The translations under genes and the position numbers were made by a program. The notes under the pieces were generated by a model. It saw only the letters and a program-made list of their open reading frames with translations, made no database searches and had not been told where the DNA came from. A DNA stretch of 64,000 nt from assembly GCA_018806915.1 (NCBI GenBank), contig JAGKQI010000076.1:124001-188000 (forward strand), in the 5' to 3' direction. Source of the stretch: Phytophthora colocasiae (taxonomy: Eukaryota; Oomycota; Peronosporomycetes; Peronosporales; Peronosporaceae). Below, one piece after another: positions 47,101-57,641 of the stretch (the stretch's first letter is position 1; each line of letters starts with the position of its first letter).

Positions 47101-47450
47101 ACAATCCTCCGACTTCTCCACGTGAGGAGGAAATCGATGAGATGGCGGACGAGCCAGAAGAAGCTGAAGAGGACACGTATGCTGACGATCAAGAGGAGTA
47201 CGAAGAGGACGAAGCTCCTACGGTTTTAAAGACCTCTATTCCCCCCAAGCAGGACAAATCTGTCCCAAAACAAGCCCAAGCTGAAGCTTCTACCGATGAG
47301 TACGAATATGACAATGAGGAAGAAGACTACGTCGACGATGAGATCGAAGACAGTTCTCCTCCTAAACCTGCCCCAGCAGTACGTGCAGCCAAGTCAGACG
47401 ATGAAATGGAGGAAGAACTCGAGTCTGAAGAGGACTACGCCTCGGATTAG
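38157..47450 (+). CDS. Giant Tudor/armadillo protein with acidic disordered tail (3,051 aa)
   Basis: Exons 38157-39321, 39397-39574 and 39638-47450 join in frame through two GT-AG introns (75 and 63 bp). The first ATG of the frame is 38157; a GTG lies 48 bases upstream. Residues 5-57 and 65-113 are two Tudor-like units, each ending in YDDGEVE, likely to bind methylated ligands. After an acidic linker, residues about 225-500 are armadillo-type helices (SHAVIQCYGCVLLRRLC, LQASACGALAVFTRVHAG). The remainder, about 2,500 residues, is low complexity: a basic Ser-rich part, then a very acidic Glu/Asp/Pro/Thr/Val tail of about 2,000 residues. Through that tail a motif of Tyr, acidic residues, Phe and more acidic residues recurs at least a dozen times. 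The product is likely a scaffold. It ends 19 bp from the MoaC stop. Confidence 0.85.
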
Positions 47451-47469
47451 CTAGAACCTTTTGTTTTAT

Positions 47470-48021
47470 TTATTTATCGACGTTAGAGAAGTCTCTCTTA
47501 CCTCCTGTCTTCTCCACAAGAAGAGTTTTTTCAATGACAATCTCATGACTCAGAGCTTTACACATATCGTACACACTCAAAGCAGCAATAGATGCTCCCA
47601 TTAACGCCTCCATCTCCACTCCCGTCTTGTGTGTCACCCGTACTTGACATTCCACTCGAATCGCATCTGGTTCCACAACTTCCAGGCGGACTTGACAGTC
47701 CTCCAAAGGCAGTGGATGGCAGAAGGGGATGAGTGAACTCGTCTGTTTAGCACCCAATACACCAGCAATAACAGCCGTGGAAGCAATGGGGCCTTTGGGG
47801 CCTATCAACTGGTCGTTCCCAAGTCTTCGAAGCTCCGTCAGGACTGCAGGGGGAAGGCGAATCGTCGAACGAGCAGTGGCTGAACGACGCGTCACCTGCT
47901 TGGAGCCAACATCCACCATATGTGGAGAAGTCCCGTCGGCATTGATATGCGTCAACTTGCACGCGTCATCAGAGAAGCAGCGGCGCCAGACGCGAGGAAG
48001 ATGTCGACGCACCATTAGCAT
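47470..48021 (-). CDS. moaC: Cyclic pyranopterin monophosphate synthase (MoaC), 183 aa
   Basis: MoaC closes the second step of molybdenum cofactor synthesis, turning the GTP-derived cyclic triphosphate into cyclic pyranopterin monophosphate. The protein has THINADGTSPHMVDVG near residue 25, GPKGPIASTAVIAGVLGAK, LIPFCHPLPLEDCQV and HKTGVEMEALMGASIAAL with VYDMCKAL. The lysines in GPKGP and HKTG match the two catalytic lysines of the family. An Arg-rich, acid-free start (MLMVRRHLPRVWRRC) suggests a mitochondrial presequence, as in other eukaryotes. Single exon and full length. In oomycetes the partner MoaA would be encoded separately; it is not in this window. The gene is tail to tail with the giant gene. 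Confidence 0.95.
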   Translation of the reverse strand: MLMVRRHLPRVWRRCFSDDACKLTHINADGTSPHMVDVGSKQVTRRSATARSTIRLPPAVLTELRRLGNDQLIGPKGPIASTAVIAGVLGAKQTSSLIPFCHPLPLEDCQVRLEVVEPDAIRVECQVRVTHKTGVEMEALMGASIAALSVYDMCKALSHEIVIEKTLLVEKTGGKRDFSNVDK

Positions 48022-48240
48022 CTTATCTTTTTGAGGGTATACCCGTAATTATCAAGATGTTTCCTGTAATATATCGTTCATCAACTGTCGCTTTTCGTCA
48101 TATGGATCATTACACTTGTGATTTGTAACAAACCTTATTCCAATATTAACAACCAAATAACCAAATAATTACATTTTTGCGACCGCATATTATTCCAGGC
48201 ACAGACAAGAAGCCAGCCAGCAGGGACCAAGCGCGTTCCG
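48022..48240. other. Divergent promoter region of MoaC and PCF11-like genes
   Basis: About 240 bp separate the two start codons, so both promoters must fit here. The middle is AT-rich. A possible initiator is annotated on the PCF11 side; none was seen on the MoaC side. Confidence 0.5.
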
Positions 48241-48247
48241 TCACTCC
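48241..48247 (+). promoter_or_regulatory. Oomycete initiator-like box
   Basis: TCACTCC fits the oomycete initiator pattern YCAYTYY and lies 21 bp before the PCF11-like ATG, a usual distance. The flanking promoter region box is not clear. Confidence 0.4.
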
Positions 48248-48261
48248 TGCTCCTTCTACTC

Positions 48262-50655
48262 ATGGCGATGGCGCAGCTCGCTTCCACCACGTCCAACGGA
48301 AGCTCCAGCTCCAGTTCCGGCCTCGCATCCAGCTCTAGCGCCAAGGCGGATATCCAGACGCTACTGGGCCAGTTCGACTCGCAGATTAATACCATGATGG
48401 ACTATCCCGCGAAGGACACGATCAATGCGTTGACGATGCTGGCGGAGCGCACACAGTTCGCACCGGAGATTGTTAGCTTCCTGGAGACCAAGATCCACCG
48501 GGTAATTGCTGAAGAAGCTCTTCCATACGTGCACACGTCCTCTCTCTCTCTTCTCTGTCTTCATATATTTCAAATATTTTCATTTCTCTTCGAGTTTTAT
48601 GAGACTCGGCTGTTTCTACCCTTCATCATTGAGAGTAGCAACTAGTGGCTACAAACTCGGTAGTCAAGAGCAGACTGTAGCCATGCAGGAGACAGAGAGA
48701 GATGGAGATAATGCACTGGACACTGTGCTTTATGTCGCTGAAGCTGCCAAGCTGATACTTTTGCTATGTTTATTTTGCAGGTTGCACCGAACTGTAAGCT
48801 GCCGATCTTTTACCTGACGGACTCCATTCTCAAGAACGTAAGGGGGCCGTACCTCTCACTGTTCGCCGCCAAGATTGTACCGCTCTACTGCAATTGTGTG
48901 CGCCAGGTAAGACTTCGCTGCTTAGCAGAATGTGGAGAAATGAATAAAAGACGACTTAATGCTGATGCTATTGAACTACTTTGAATGCTATTGTCGGTGC
49001 AGGTGTCAGGCAAGGACCTCAAGCGCTTCATTCATGTGCTGAACACGTGGGAGACTACACGGTTGTTTAACAAGGACGCTATCACTCAGATGCGTAGTGC
49101 TGCGAACCGCGCCATGCAGCAGGCAGATCCATCCGTTCAGTCAACACCAGCGAGCTTCAGCCAGGATAAAGCGTCTCAACCGCCTCGCCCCTCGAGCGCC
49201 ACCTCCAGTGCGAAACTTGCGCAACAACAGCAAGACATGGAGCTGCGTTCCTTGCTTACTAAGCTGCAGAACGACATGGGCATTCACCCGACGGAGCACA
49301 TGAGTCTTGAAGAAGTGCGTACGAATAACCCAGATTATTACAACCAGCTGCTCGAGTTTCATGCTGCCTCGAAGGTTGAGAAAGCGGGATCAGTGCGGGG
49401 CTCAGGCCCTACTAGTGCTCCTCCTCAGGAAGCTAGACAACCTCAGAAACAACAGAAGCAGATACCTGCAGCCCGAGACCCTCGTCGTCCTTCGCCTCCG
49501 AACGATCCACCGCAGCAAGTTGTCCCTCCTACAAAGGTTTCTCGTTCAGAACCTTCTCGAGCAAGTTCGGTAGTTAGCAAGAATAATGCCGATGAAGGCT
49601 CTGCTGCTAAGTCGTCTAATGTTGCACATTTGATGCAGCTATTGAAGCGTAAGCAGCGGGCACCCTCCCCACCACAGCAACCTATTCAAGAGATCACTAA
49701 TGATCCTCCTCGTGCTCCGGATGCTGCCGCTGTCATGTCAATTTTGCAGAAACTCAAAGGTCTGAATGGAGGTGCTTCGTCTGGGCCGCCAGCATCTCAA
49801 CCTCCACCCCAGCAAGTCCAACAGCCCCAGTTGGGAGACCAGCAACAGGCTCCGCCTCGTAGTGATAATGCTTCGCGCATGTGGTTCAGTGACAAGATGG
49901 TGGCTCATAAGGATCGTGTCGAGTCGAACGTACAGAAGCTCTACGCTGCTCTACCCCTCGTGTGTCGTGAAAGTGGCCTACGCTTTCGAGAACAAGCAAA
50001 GTTGGATGCTCACTTGGACTTCCTGTTCCAGTATAACCGTGCCCGGAAAGAGCGAGGCAAGGGCGGTGTATCGCGATCATGGTACCCGGATGAAGATCAG
50101 TGGGTGGCCGATTTCTCCGGAGACACAGTACCTCGAGAGAGTACGAGCAGCAGCTTCTTCGATAGGACACAGAAGGAAAACGAGAAAAACGCGGGCGAAC
50201 AGGCTTCCTGGGAGAATGCACGTGTGCCAGTGGATGAGACGATCACTCACTGTCGGATCTGTGGCGAGAACTTCTCCAAAAGCTGGGACGAAGAAGAGGA
50301 GGACTGGATGTACACTAACGCAGTCGCCGGCACGATTCACAATACCGGCCCCAATGGCAACGAGCAGCAGGATACTATTTTCCACAAGTACTGCTACGAC
50401 ACAGTGATGGCGAATTCCAAGCACGTCACACCCGCCCATTTGATCCCTTCAGAACGAGATGTGGCGCTGAAGGGAGCTGTGAACACGGATGATAGTATGA
50501 ACGGTAGTGGCGGTGTGAAGCGGACACTAGAAGAGGTGAGTACGCATTCGAAGATTTGGCTCGTGAACTGGTTCGTTAACGTTTTTGTCTCTGAATTGTA
50601 GGATGACAGCGATAGTGACGGCGATGACGATGTGAAACGCGTGAAGACTGACTGA
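48262..50655 (+). CDS. PCF11-like pre-mRNA cleavage/polyadenylation factor (650 aa)
   Basis: Exons 48262-48501, 48781-48906, 49003-50535 and 50602-50655 join with phase 0 at every junction; introns are 279, 96 and 66 bp. Residues about 30-165 form a CID domain, which reads the RNA polymerase II C-terminal tail: DTINALTMLAERTQ, then NCKLPIFYLTDSILKNVRGPYLSLFA and FIHVLNTWETTRLF. A Pro/Gln-rich linker follows. The C-terminal part has WFSDKMVAHKDRVESNVQKLY, GVSRSWYPDEDQWV and a zinc finger CRICGENF...FHKYCYD, the conserved end of PCF11 that binds its CLP1 partner. The last exon encodes a short acidic end and a basic KRVKTD. The 279-bp first intron is unusually long here. It is tail to tail with the kinase gene. 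Confidence 0.88.
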
Positions 50656-50892
50656 ATTTTGAAGCTTTGACGCATGGAATGAGAAGCGGATGTAATGATT
50701 AATGAGTTGGAGTGCTGCTATTTTGTTGGTGTGGTGCTCCAGCAGCGATCAACTGCTTCAAGTTCTCTTTTCTTTTGCTCCTTTTATCCAGATTAGTGTG
50801 CATCTTCACCCAACGGTTTTTCAATAAATACGACGCTTTTGTATTGATATTTTGTTACGTTTGTTGTGCTACAGAAAAGTTGTTGATTTCGT

Positions 50893-53622
50893 TCAGCAAA
50901 GTGACCCGAGCAGCGCGACGACAGCAGATATGGTGACTCGGTTGGCAGGATCGAAGCAGCACATACGCGATACGAGATCCCACTGCTCGTTATTGAAAAC
51001 GTCAGGACGAGGGGGCAATTTGCCTCGTGTCACCTCCGACACAACCAGATTTTCGTCTATGGTTTCACGCCACGGGAATGTGCCAGTTACCGCTTCGATG
51101 ATGCACATACCAAAGGAATAAATATCCGAAGCGAAGGACGGGCCTCGGTCATAGCTTCCAAGTCGTTCTGGTGCTTTCCACCTGATCGCACCGCTAGTTC
51201 CTGTACCTCCAGTCCACTTGAGCTTTTTAGCAACAGCACTCAACCCGAAGTCGGTCAACTTGACATGGTAATCACCACCCACCAGGATATTATTCCCCTT
51301 CAGATCACCGTGAATGATACCGCGCTCATGTAAATGCTCAAGACCTCGAGCAGCTTCACACAGACATCTCCACACATCGGAGCGGGACTTGTGCTCGACT
51401 TCCCACTTCTTAAGGTATTCGTTGAGTGTTCCTTCACTGGCGAACTCACACACAAAGAACGGTCTTCGGTCGGTACGGTTGGTTGGTTCGTCAAGGCTGC
51501 AAGTCGTGACAGTCTTGCCAACATGACATGCACCATAAAGCTTAACGATATTTGGGTGGTTCAACGTGAACCAAATGTTGGCTTCGCGCAAGAAGAGCTT
51601 CTGGTCGCTTCGGAACAAACACTTGACGGCGACAGTGGCGTTGAGCCATTTTCCGTGGTGAACAGCTCCAAACGACCCAGCGCTGATCTGGCTGTCGATC
51701 TCGACTTCGTAGCGGGGAATGAACCACTTAGGCACCGCAATGCACCCCTGATCACCAGAGAGCCCCACGATTCTGGTAGCAGTGCGTTCAATTGCCCGTA
51801 GCTGGTTGCGGTCGTAGCTACTGCGGTGCTTGGTCGCCTCAAAAACCAAAAGAGTGGCTGCTTCGATTCGCTCCTCCTCGTCATCCAGCCCATCCATAAG
51901 CTTGTCAAGAGCCAACTGGAAAGACCCCTGCTGATTTAGTCGTAGGAAGTTGCAGTGTTGATTCCAGTCGTGAATAGATGTCGTTGCAGTCTTGATAAAG
52001 CCACAGCGAGCTACCAAAGCATCGATCTCCCCGTGGAATGAAATATTACTGTGCTCGACACTGCGAGAGGATGCAACGCAGAAGGAAGAGACGCTGTTGG
52101 CTGCGCGGTGAAATAAAGACGCCTTGAATCGCACAAGAATCTCCACGAACGAACAAATCAATTCTTTCGAGCAAATGGTGCCCAGGAGCTGCTGATGCAC
52201 ACTCGTAAGCCGCTCAAAGATGTAGCCGTCCATTAACTTTGAGTCGCTTTCGTCTCCATCCAGGTTATCAGTGATCTCTTGAAGCAATTTTTCCACGGAC
52301 AAATTGAACTTTGGGTCGACGTAGTTTGAGGTGAACTTGACAATTCCAGATCCATTCCGTGGGGGTTGATGAACTTTACGATTCCAGAAGTGCCTCACTG
52401 TAAGCTTGTTGTGGTACTGGAGCTGCTTCACCGCGTACGCCACGTCACCATAGGTAGCGATGTCTTCGGCACACACTTGTTTGATGAGACCCCATTCCTC
52501 ATGTTTTAGAAAAGCAGGACACGAATGCATCAGAGGGTTCGTTGTCAGGCGTTGGCAATTCGAATTCGTCATGGGAGATTTCATTGGTGACAGCAGCTCC
52601 CCACCGTGAAGCTTGACTGTGTGTTCCATCTCGGTAGAGAATAGACGCTCCAGCTTCAGGTTGGTAGGCATGACATGTCGTTCATGCAGAAACTGAAGGA
52701 TGTGTGCAGTACCGAGCAACACATCTCGACTTGAGACCGTTTTGACGCACTGAGCACTCTCACGCACCAGAGTGAGGGATTTTCCGACGTGGCATGCACC
52801 GAACAACTTCATCATGTGCGGGTGATGCAGATCCCACCAGGCAGAAGCCTGTCGGATGCACAGCTCTTCGCTCTGCTTCAGTAGACGCTCCACATCCACC
52901 GAAGTACCCTGCCAACGACTATGTCGGGTTTCGTACGCTGGAACAAACCATTCAGGCACAGTCGCGATCGTCAGGCCTGAAAGTTCCGAGCAGGTATCGT
53001 AGACGTTGGCGATTACCTCGTACTCCAGGTCAGTGTACGTGTCGTCGCTGTGTTTCTGGAAGTCGTAGACCAGCAACGTCAACACCTCCAGTTGCTGCTG
53101 CTCATCGCCCAGCGATTGCATTAAGAACGTCTTGTCTGCTATCATTTTCTGGAACTTAGTCATTCGTTCCCGACGTTCTTGCTGGAAAACTGTTTGCCAC
53201 TTGACTGTCCCATAAGGCTCGGGGATTCCGTACGCTGTCAAAGTGACGTCCAAAAGTCGGTTCAACCGGGAAATCTGCTGCACGATGTATCCAGTCTGTG
53301 CCAACTGAATAAGGGCATTGTGCTCATCTTCGTACTCCACGATAGTTTGTATGTTGTCGTTCACAATGTTGCCGATCCCCTGTAAGACGTGACGCGACCC
53401 GGAGTTCATTCTGGGTCCACCCAAAGCTTCGGGGATCCACCCGTTGACCACATTTCTAGCGCGGAAGTCGTCGAGCGCCATGCACCGAGCCACAAGGTGA
53501 TCCCCGATACGGTCGGGGGTCAATAGCCCCAAAAAGCTAGATCGACGCCGTCGGAATCGACGATGTTTCTTGTTGGATGTCCACGGGTCCCAACGTCGCG
53601 GAGTGGACTCGGTATAGGGCAT
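50893..53622 (-). CDS. Tandem pseudokinase-kinase (TKL type), 909 aa, single exon
   Basis: The protein has two related modules, each with a helical lead, a VPxWFxPxYE linker and a kinase-like domain. Module 1 keeps HHPHMMKLFGACHVGKS but lacks the glycine loop, the VAVK lysine, HRD (it reads MPTNLKLERLF) and DFG, so it is a pseudokinase. Module 2 (about residues 620-909) has ISAGSFGAVHHGKW, VAVKCLF, the catalytic loop IIHGDLKGNN (Gly in place of the usual Arg), LTDFGLSAVAKK, APERL and DIYSFGMCIIEAV. All catalytic residues for Ser/Thr phosphorylation remain. The tyrosine-kinase-like group is expanded in oomycetes. The pseudokinase may regulate the kinase, as in JAK-type tandems; that is inference. 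No transmembrane segment is evident. Confidence 0.88.
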   Translation of the reverse strand: MPYTESTPRRWDPWTSNKKHRRFRRRRSSFLGLLTPDRIGDHLVARCMALDDFRARNVVNGWIPEALGGPRMNSGSRHVLQGIGNIVNDNIQTIVEYEDEHNALIQLAQTGYIVQQISRLNRLLDVTLTAYGIPEPYGTVKWQTVFQQERRERMTKFQKMIADKTFLMQSLGDEQQQLEVLTLLVYDFQKHSDDTYTDLEYEVIANVYDTCSELSGLTIATVPEWFVPAYETRHSRWQGTSVDVERLLKQSEELCIRQASAWWDLHHPHMMKLFGACHVGKSLTLVRESAQCVKTVSSRDVLLGTAHILQFLHERHVMPTNLKLERLFSTEMEHTVKLHGGELLSPMKSPMTNSNCQRLTTNPLMHSCPAFLKHEEWGLIKQVCAEDIATYGDVAYAVKQLQYHNKLTVRHFWNRKVHQPPRNGSGIVKFTSNYVDPKFNLSVEKLLQEITDNLDGDESDSKLMDGYIFERLTSVHQQLLGTICSKELICSFVEILVRFKASLFHRAANSVSSFCVASSRSVEHSNISFHGEIDALVARCGFIKTATTSIHDWNQHCNFLRLNQQGSFQLALDKLMDGLDDEEERIEAATLLVFEATKHRSSYDRNQLRAIERTATRIVGLSGDQGCIAVPKWFIPRYEVEIDSQISAGSFGAVHHGKWLNATVAVKCLFRSDQKLFLREANIWFTLNHPNIVKLYGACHVGKTVTTCSLDEPTNRTDRRPFFVCEFASEGTLNEYLKKWEVEHKSRSDVWRCLCEAARGLEHLHERGIIHGDLKGNNILVGGDYHVKLTDFGLSAVAKKLKWTGGTGTSGAIRWKAPERLGSYDRGPSFASDIYSFGMCIIEAVTGTFPWRETIDENLVVSEVTRGKLPPRPDVFNNEQWDLVSRMCCFDPANRVTISAVVALLGSLC

Positions 53623-54526
53623 TTTCGATTCGGGATATTCAGATTCGTGCTACTTAGCTTGCATGAACTGCAATGAGCAACGTCAAACGCCTGACATCGT
53701 TGTCGGCAGGTCCCGACGTGCCGGCGGGTAGATGGATAGTCTTCAACAGAATGCACGGAAACGTTCAGGGCGTCATGCGTTTCTTTACAACTGGTAATGA
53801 ATTGCATGTAAAATGCAATGCATTATGCATTGGGGTCAGACTGACCCCAACTGACCGTCAGTTGCCTTAGAGCTCTGCCTGCAGCTGTGTGGCGGATGCA
53901 TAGTATGCATTGCATACCAACGCACGCAAGCAAAAGATATGAGGAAGTCCACCGTGTAGATGCGTAAGTGTTGGGCGTGAAGTGTTTGCACAAAATTGTT
54001 CGTGTTGAATTGAGATTAAAGGCCATCGTTTTAACCACGCCGAAAGAAACTAGATGCATTTTTTCGAGGTTTGACTCGAACCTTGACTCAAGGTTAAGAA
54101 CTCAAGGTCCTTGAGTTTTTAGAACTTTGTATCGCAAGTACCCAGATGCTTGCTATCCGATATAGCACATGTACACTCAGTGTGTTTGTTGGCCGCTACA
54201 AAGATGGCGGCATTGCGTGTCTACGCGTGCAGCATTTCCTCAGGTTAGATACATAAATTTCCTTAAGATATTATATTACACAAGTGTTTTAATACTGTCA
54301 GAAACGAATACTTATGCAGAGTTTCACAGGTTATTAGGATTTTAAATGCGTCTTGAGGATGGGATTCGCACGGTACTGTAATACTCGGAGCACAGCTGGG
54401 GCAAGTACATGTTGAAGCAGCGCACAGCTATATTTTAGGGCTATGATCGACACGCTTGTTTTATTAATAATCGTTTCGAGGTATTTTTCGCCGCTAGGAG
54501 AATCTGTTCACGCTGCATATTTTTCT
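53623..54526. other. Divergent intergenic region with palindromes
   Basis: The region separates the start codons of the kinase and armadillo genes. It has a perfect palindrome GGGGTCAG/CTGACCCC at about 53832-53847, next to a second inverted pair (ACTGAC/GTCAGT), and a set of ACTCAAGG/CCTTGAGT repeats at 54060-54120. No gene was seen. Confidence 0.4.
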
Positions 54527-56710
54527 ATGCCAGGAAGAGCTTTGGTCGAGCCAGAAGATGCGGTATTTCACAGTTCAACTTCACTTCCAGCTACTTTTTT
54601 CTTACCAGTATTATACGCTACAGGAATACCCATTGGTACCAACGCCAAAGGAACTGGAGCTCTCTCGACAGCTCGTCGAGCTCCAACAAGAGAAAGACTT
54701 GAGAGAAAGTCGGTCATTAACACAGATCCGCGATCTCGAGTCTCAAGTTCACAAGTAAGTGCTGCAAAAGTGACTGCCTCGAAGTCACAAGCTAATCTTG
54801 TTCACCTCTGGATAGATTACAGGTTCGCGTCCATGACCTCTCTCAAATGCTGCAAAGCACCAAACGCGACCAAATTCTGGCTCAGCAAGCGGCCGTAGAA
54901 GAGGAGAGAAAACGCTGGAAAGTGACACTCCAATCACTTCAGGCTGAACTTGACCAAGAACGGAATGACAAAGAAGCTCAAAAGAACTGGCAGTGCCGGT
55001 TCATTATGACGCCAGAAGTCCCTCAAGATGTTTTCTCTTCCTCAGGCCCTACACCCGCACCTGCTATTGACCCGAAAGAAGACGTTTTCTCTCGTTTTGC
55101 TCAGAGCCTCGCGCTTCTTCCAGCGTCATTGGCACCGCAGGTGGTTGATGCTGGGGTACTTCCTTTTCTTGGTCATTTACTACAACAAAATCTGGGAGAT
55201 ATCGTCACGGGGTCCGTTCTCATAGCACTTGTACATCTCGCAATATACCGGACAAGATCGCGGTCTCGTTCTTTATCAAATGGTGCTCTGGATATTCGAG
55301 AGCAGATTATCAAGGCTGGAATTGCCACACCGCTCGCTGATATTCTTGAACACTCCCACAATGCTCGGATCCTCGTTGAAGCATCCCGGTTGTGCGCTGC
55401 GTTGGCTAGTTACATCCCTAACAAACGTGTGCTAGCTTCAAAAAATATCGTGCGCTTCCTGGTCCAGCATATAATGCCACAAATTCCTCCACGGACTCGT
55501 GAGAAACGAGATGATGACGACGACGAGGATCCTTCGATACTATTTGAGAAACTTCCATTCCCCTGGGATTCTGCTGTCCAGCAGAATATGCTGAGTGCGC
55601 TCGTAAATTTATCACATGGTAAGATTCTTTTTGCATTGAGAACTATTGAAGCTCATTGTTGTTCGTTGTGTTCCAGATTCAGAAATTCTTCGTTCTCAAA
55701 TTGCAGCGAGTCCTTATTTCTTGCCGACCGTAGTGCGATATGTTCGAGAAAGTTCACATGCTGGTGTGCAAACGGAAGCGGCTAAACTGCTCGGGAATAC
55801 GGCGTACAATCACACAGTGAACCAAAGTATACTGATGGCAGCTGAAGCCCCCACAGCCCTGACTGAGTGTCTAACTGCACGGAGTCCACAACTTGCTCGG
55901 GCAGGAGCTATCGGACTTGCAAATCTTGCTTATACTTCTGTAAATCAGCTTACCATCGGCTACAGCAACGCATCCACACTGCTACTGCAGCTATTAGTTG
56001 ATGCTGTGGGTCAACCGGCAGTTGTAGAAGCTGTGTCTACTGCACTCGCTTGCCTGTGTCACTTAAACCCACCCAACAAAGCTCGAATAGCTGCACAGAG
56101 TGGCCTCCAAGTTCTGCTGTACGCGCTTAATACCATGCCGAACCCAGAAAATGACGAAGACGAAGATGGTGTTGGTGCTGCATGCATCGCTCTTTGCGAA
56201 TCGTTTGCTGTTATCGCGAATTCCCGACCCAACCGAGAGCAGGTGATGGAACTTGACGGTCATTTCCTCCTTTGCCAACTCTGTCACCAGTGCTCAGTCA
56301 CAAAAACTTCGAAGCTACTAGAATCGTCGGCACGTGCAATTTGTGCGCTGGTTCCACCTCCACGAGAACGAAATGCACTAATCGCAGACAACCGAGAAAG
56401 CAAAATGGAAACGAAATCCATCGCACTTAAAACTCTCGAACGTGCACGTCACTTGCTAAGCCATCGCCATGGGGAAGAGGAAGGTGTAACGATGAAGGGA
56501 CGACAACAATGGCTCACGCAAACTATCAATGAGCTGGCCAGTTATCAAGTATCAGAATCTCAGTACGCAGCAGCAACGTTGTCATCGGAAAAACCTGAAA
56601 GCGGGGAAGAGCAAAGCCTTACCGAATTCCGTGAACGTAGCAACTTTTTGCTTGAGTCACTTACTGTGATTCCGCCTGATGATCTCTGTCCATTATTTTA
56701 CGACGAGTAG
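54527..56710 (+). CDS. Coiled-coil and armadillo-repeat protein (667 aa), four exons
   Basis: Exons 54527-54562, 54624-54754, 54816-55618 and 55677-56710 join in frame; all introns are GT-AG and 58-61 bp. The third exon uses the AG at 54815 rather than the one at 54822, because only that keeps the coiled-coil frame and it follows a CTAAT branch site. The protein begins MPGRALVEPEDA and has a coiled coil (ELELSRQLVELQQEKDLRES to about residue 115). Armadillo/HEAT-like repeats span about 150-520 (LQQNLGDIVTGSVLIALVHL, AVQQNMLSALVNLSH, EAAKLLGNTAYNHTVNQS, ARAGAIGLANLAYTSVNQ). It ends in PPDDLCPLFYDE. Probably a cytoplasmic or cytoskeletal scaffold; no orthologue was recognised. Confidence 0.8.
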
Positions 56711-57641
56711 CCATCATTGCACACATACATACATGTATTACCAGAAATGTTTAGAGCATTTCCATCGGTGAATTGACAATAGGATTCAGCTCATCCCATT
56801 GGTTTGGCTTGATTCTATAGAAGAAAAAAACGAGGGCTTCTCGACACAGGCTTACCTAGAAAACATTTAAGTCCTAACCAAGTCCTACCGTTCAAGCCGA
56901 GACCTAAGGGACTTGGCCTCCCTTTACAGTTTTAAAGATATTTCCAATTGAGCACAGTAAGCATTCATTTAACCCTATCGTTACCGCCATACATTTCTGT
57001 TTGAAGGGACACCATAAAAAACAAGTCAAACGCTGTAATACTTAAAGTAACTTTTTACATCATAGATTACACAGGTAATCTGGCAACAAGTGGGAGGCTT
57101 TATACGCCCTTTCGATAAAAGAATCTTTTTGCGGACATCTTTTGATGGGCTAGTGCTCGGTAATAATCACGCTAGATACAGTACGCTAATTGAGAAAATA
57201 TCGATAAGAGAAGTACAGTAGACATATGCGATGTGGACCACATCGTCGCCCGCACGCTTCGTTCTGGACAGACAACGACACAAATACCGAACACGAGAAA
57301 ATGCATTTATTTTGACCAATCCAATCGCTAGAAAAACACTATATTTTACCAATCATGAAAATTGGATTGCCAGCAGCTAAAACGTCGCCAAAAAAAACAC
57401 CTCCGTCTGTCAGCCACTGAACGTCGGGGTAATGGGACCACTAAAAGCACGGACTAGAGGTGCTATACTCCTAAAAAAAGGTCTCTCTGCCCCCGAAAAC
57501 GTCTTAAAACTATCAAGTCTACAATCAAGGAGTGGGAAGAGTTTTCAGATCAGCAGACAGCTATTCCTAGGGTTGAGTCAATGACAGTTTAATAAATGGC
57601 GTTTTTATACTTTCCTTGAAGTTTGTATTTACCAATCAGCA
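56711..57641. other. Intergenic, no gene seen
   Basis: AT-rich sequence with short direct motifs and no coding frame of note. It may hold decayed repeat ends, but none was defined. Confidence 0.45.

Noticed and set aside
54443..54898. 151-codon ORF at the start of the armadillo gene
   Set aside because: It runs through two introns in the wrong frame. The spliced model gives a continuous coiled coil.
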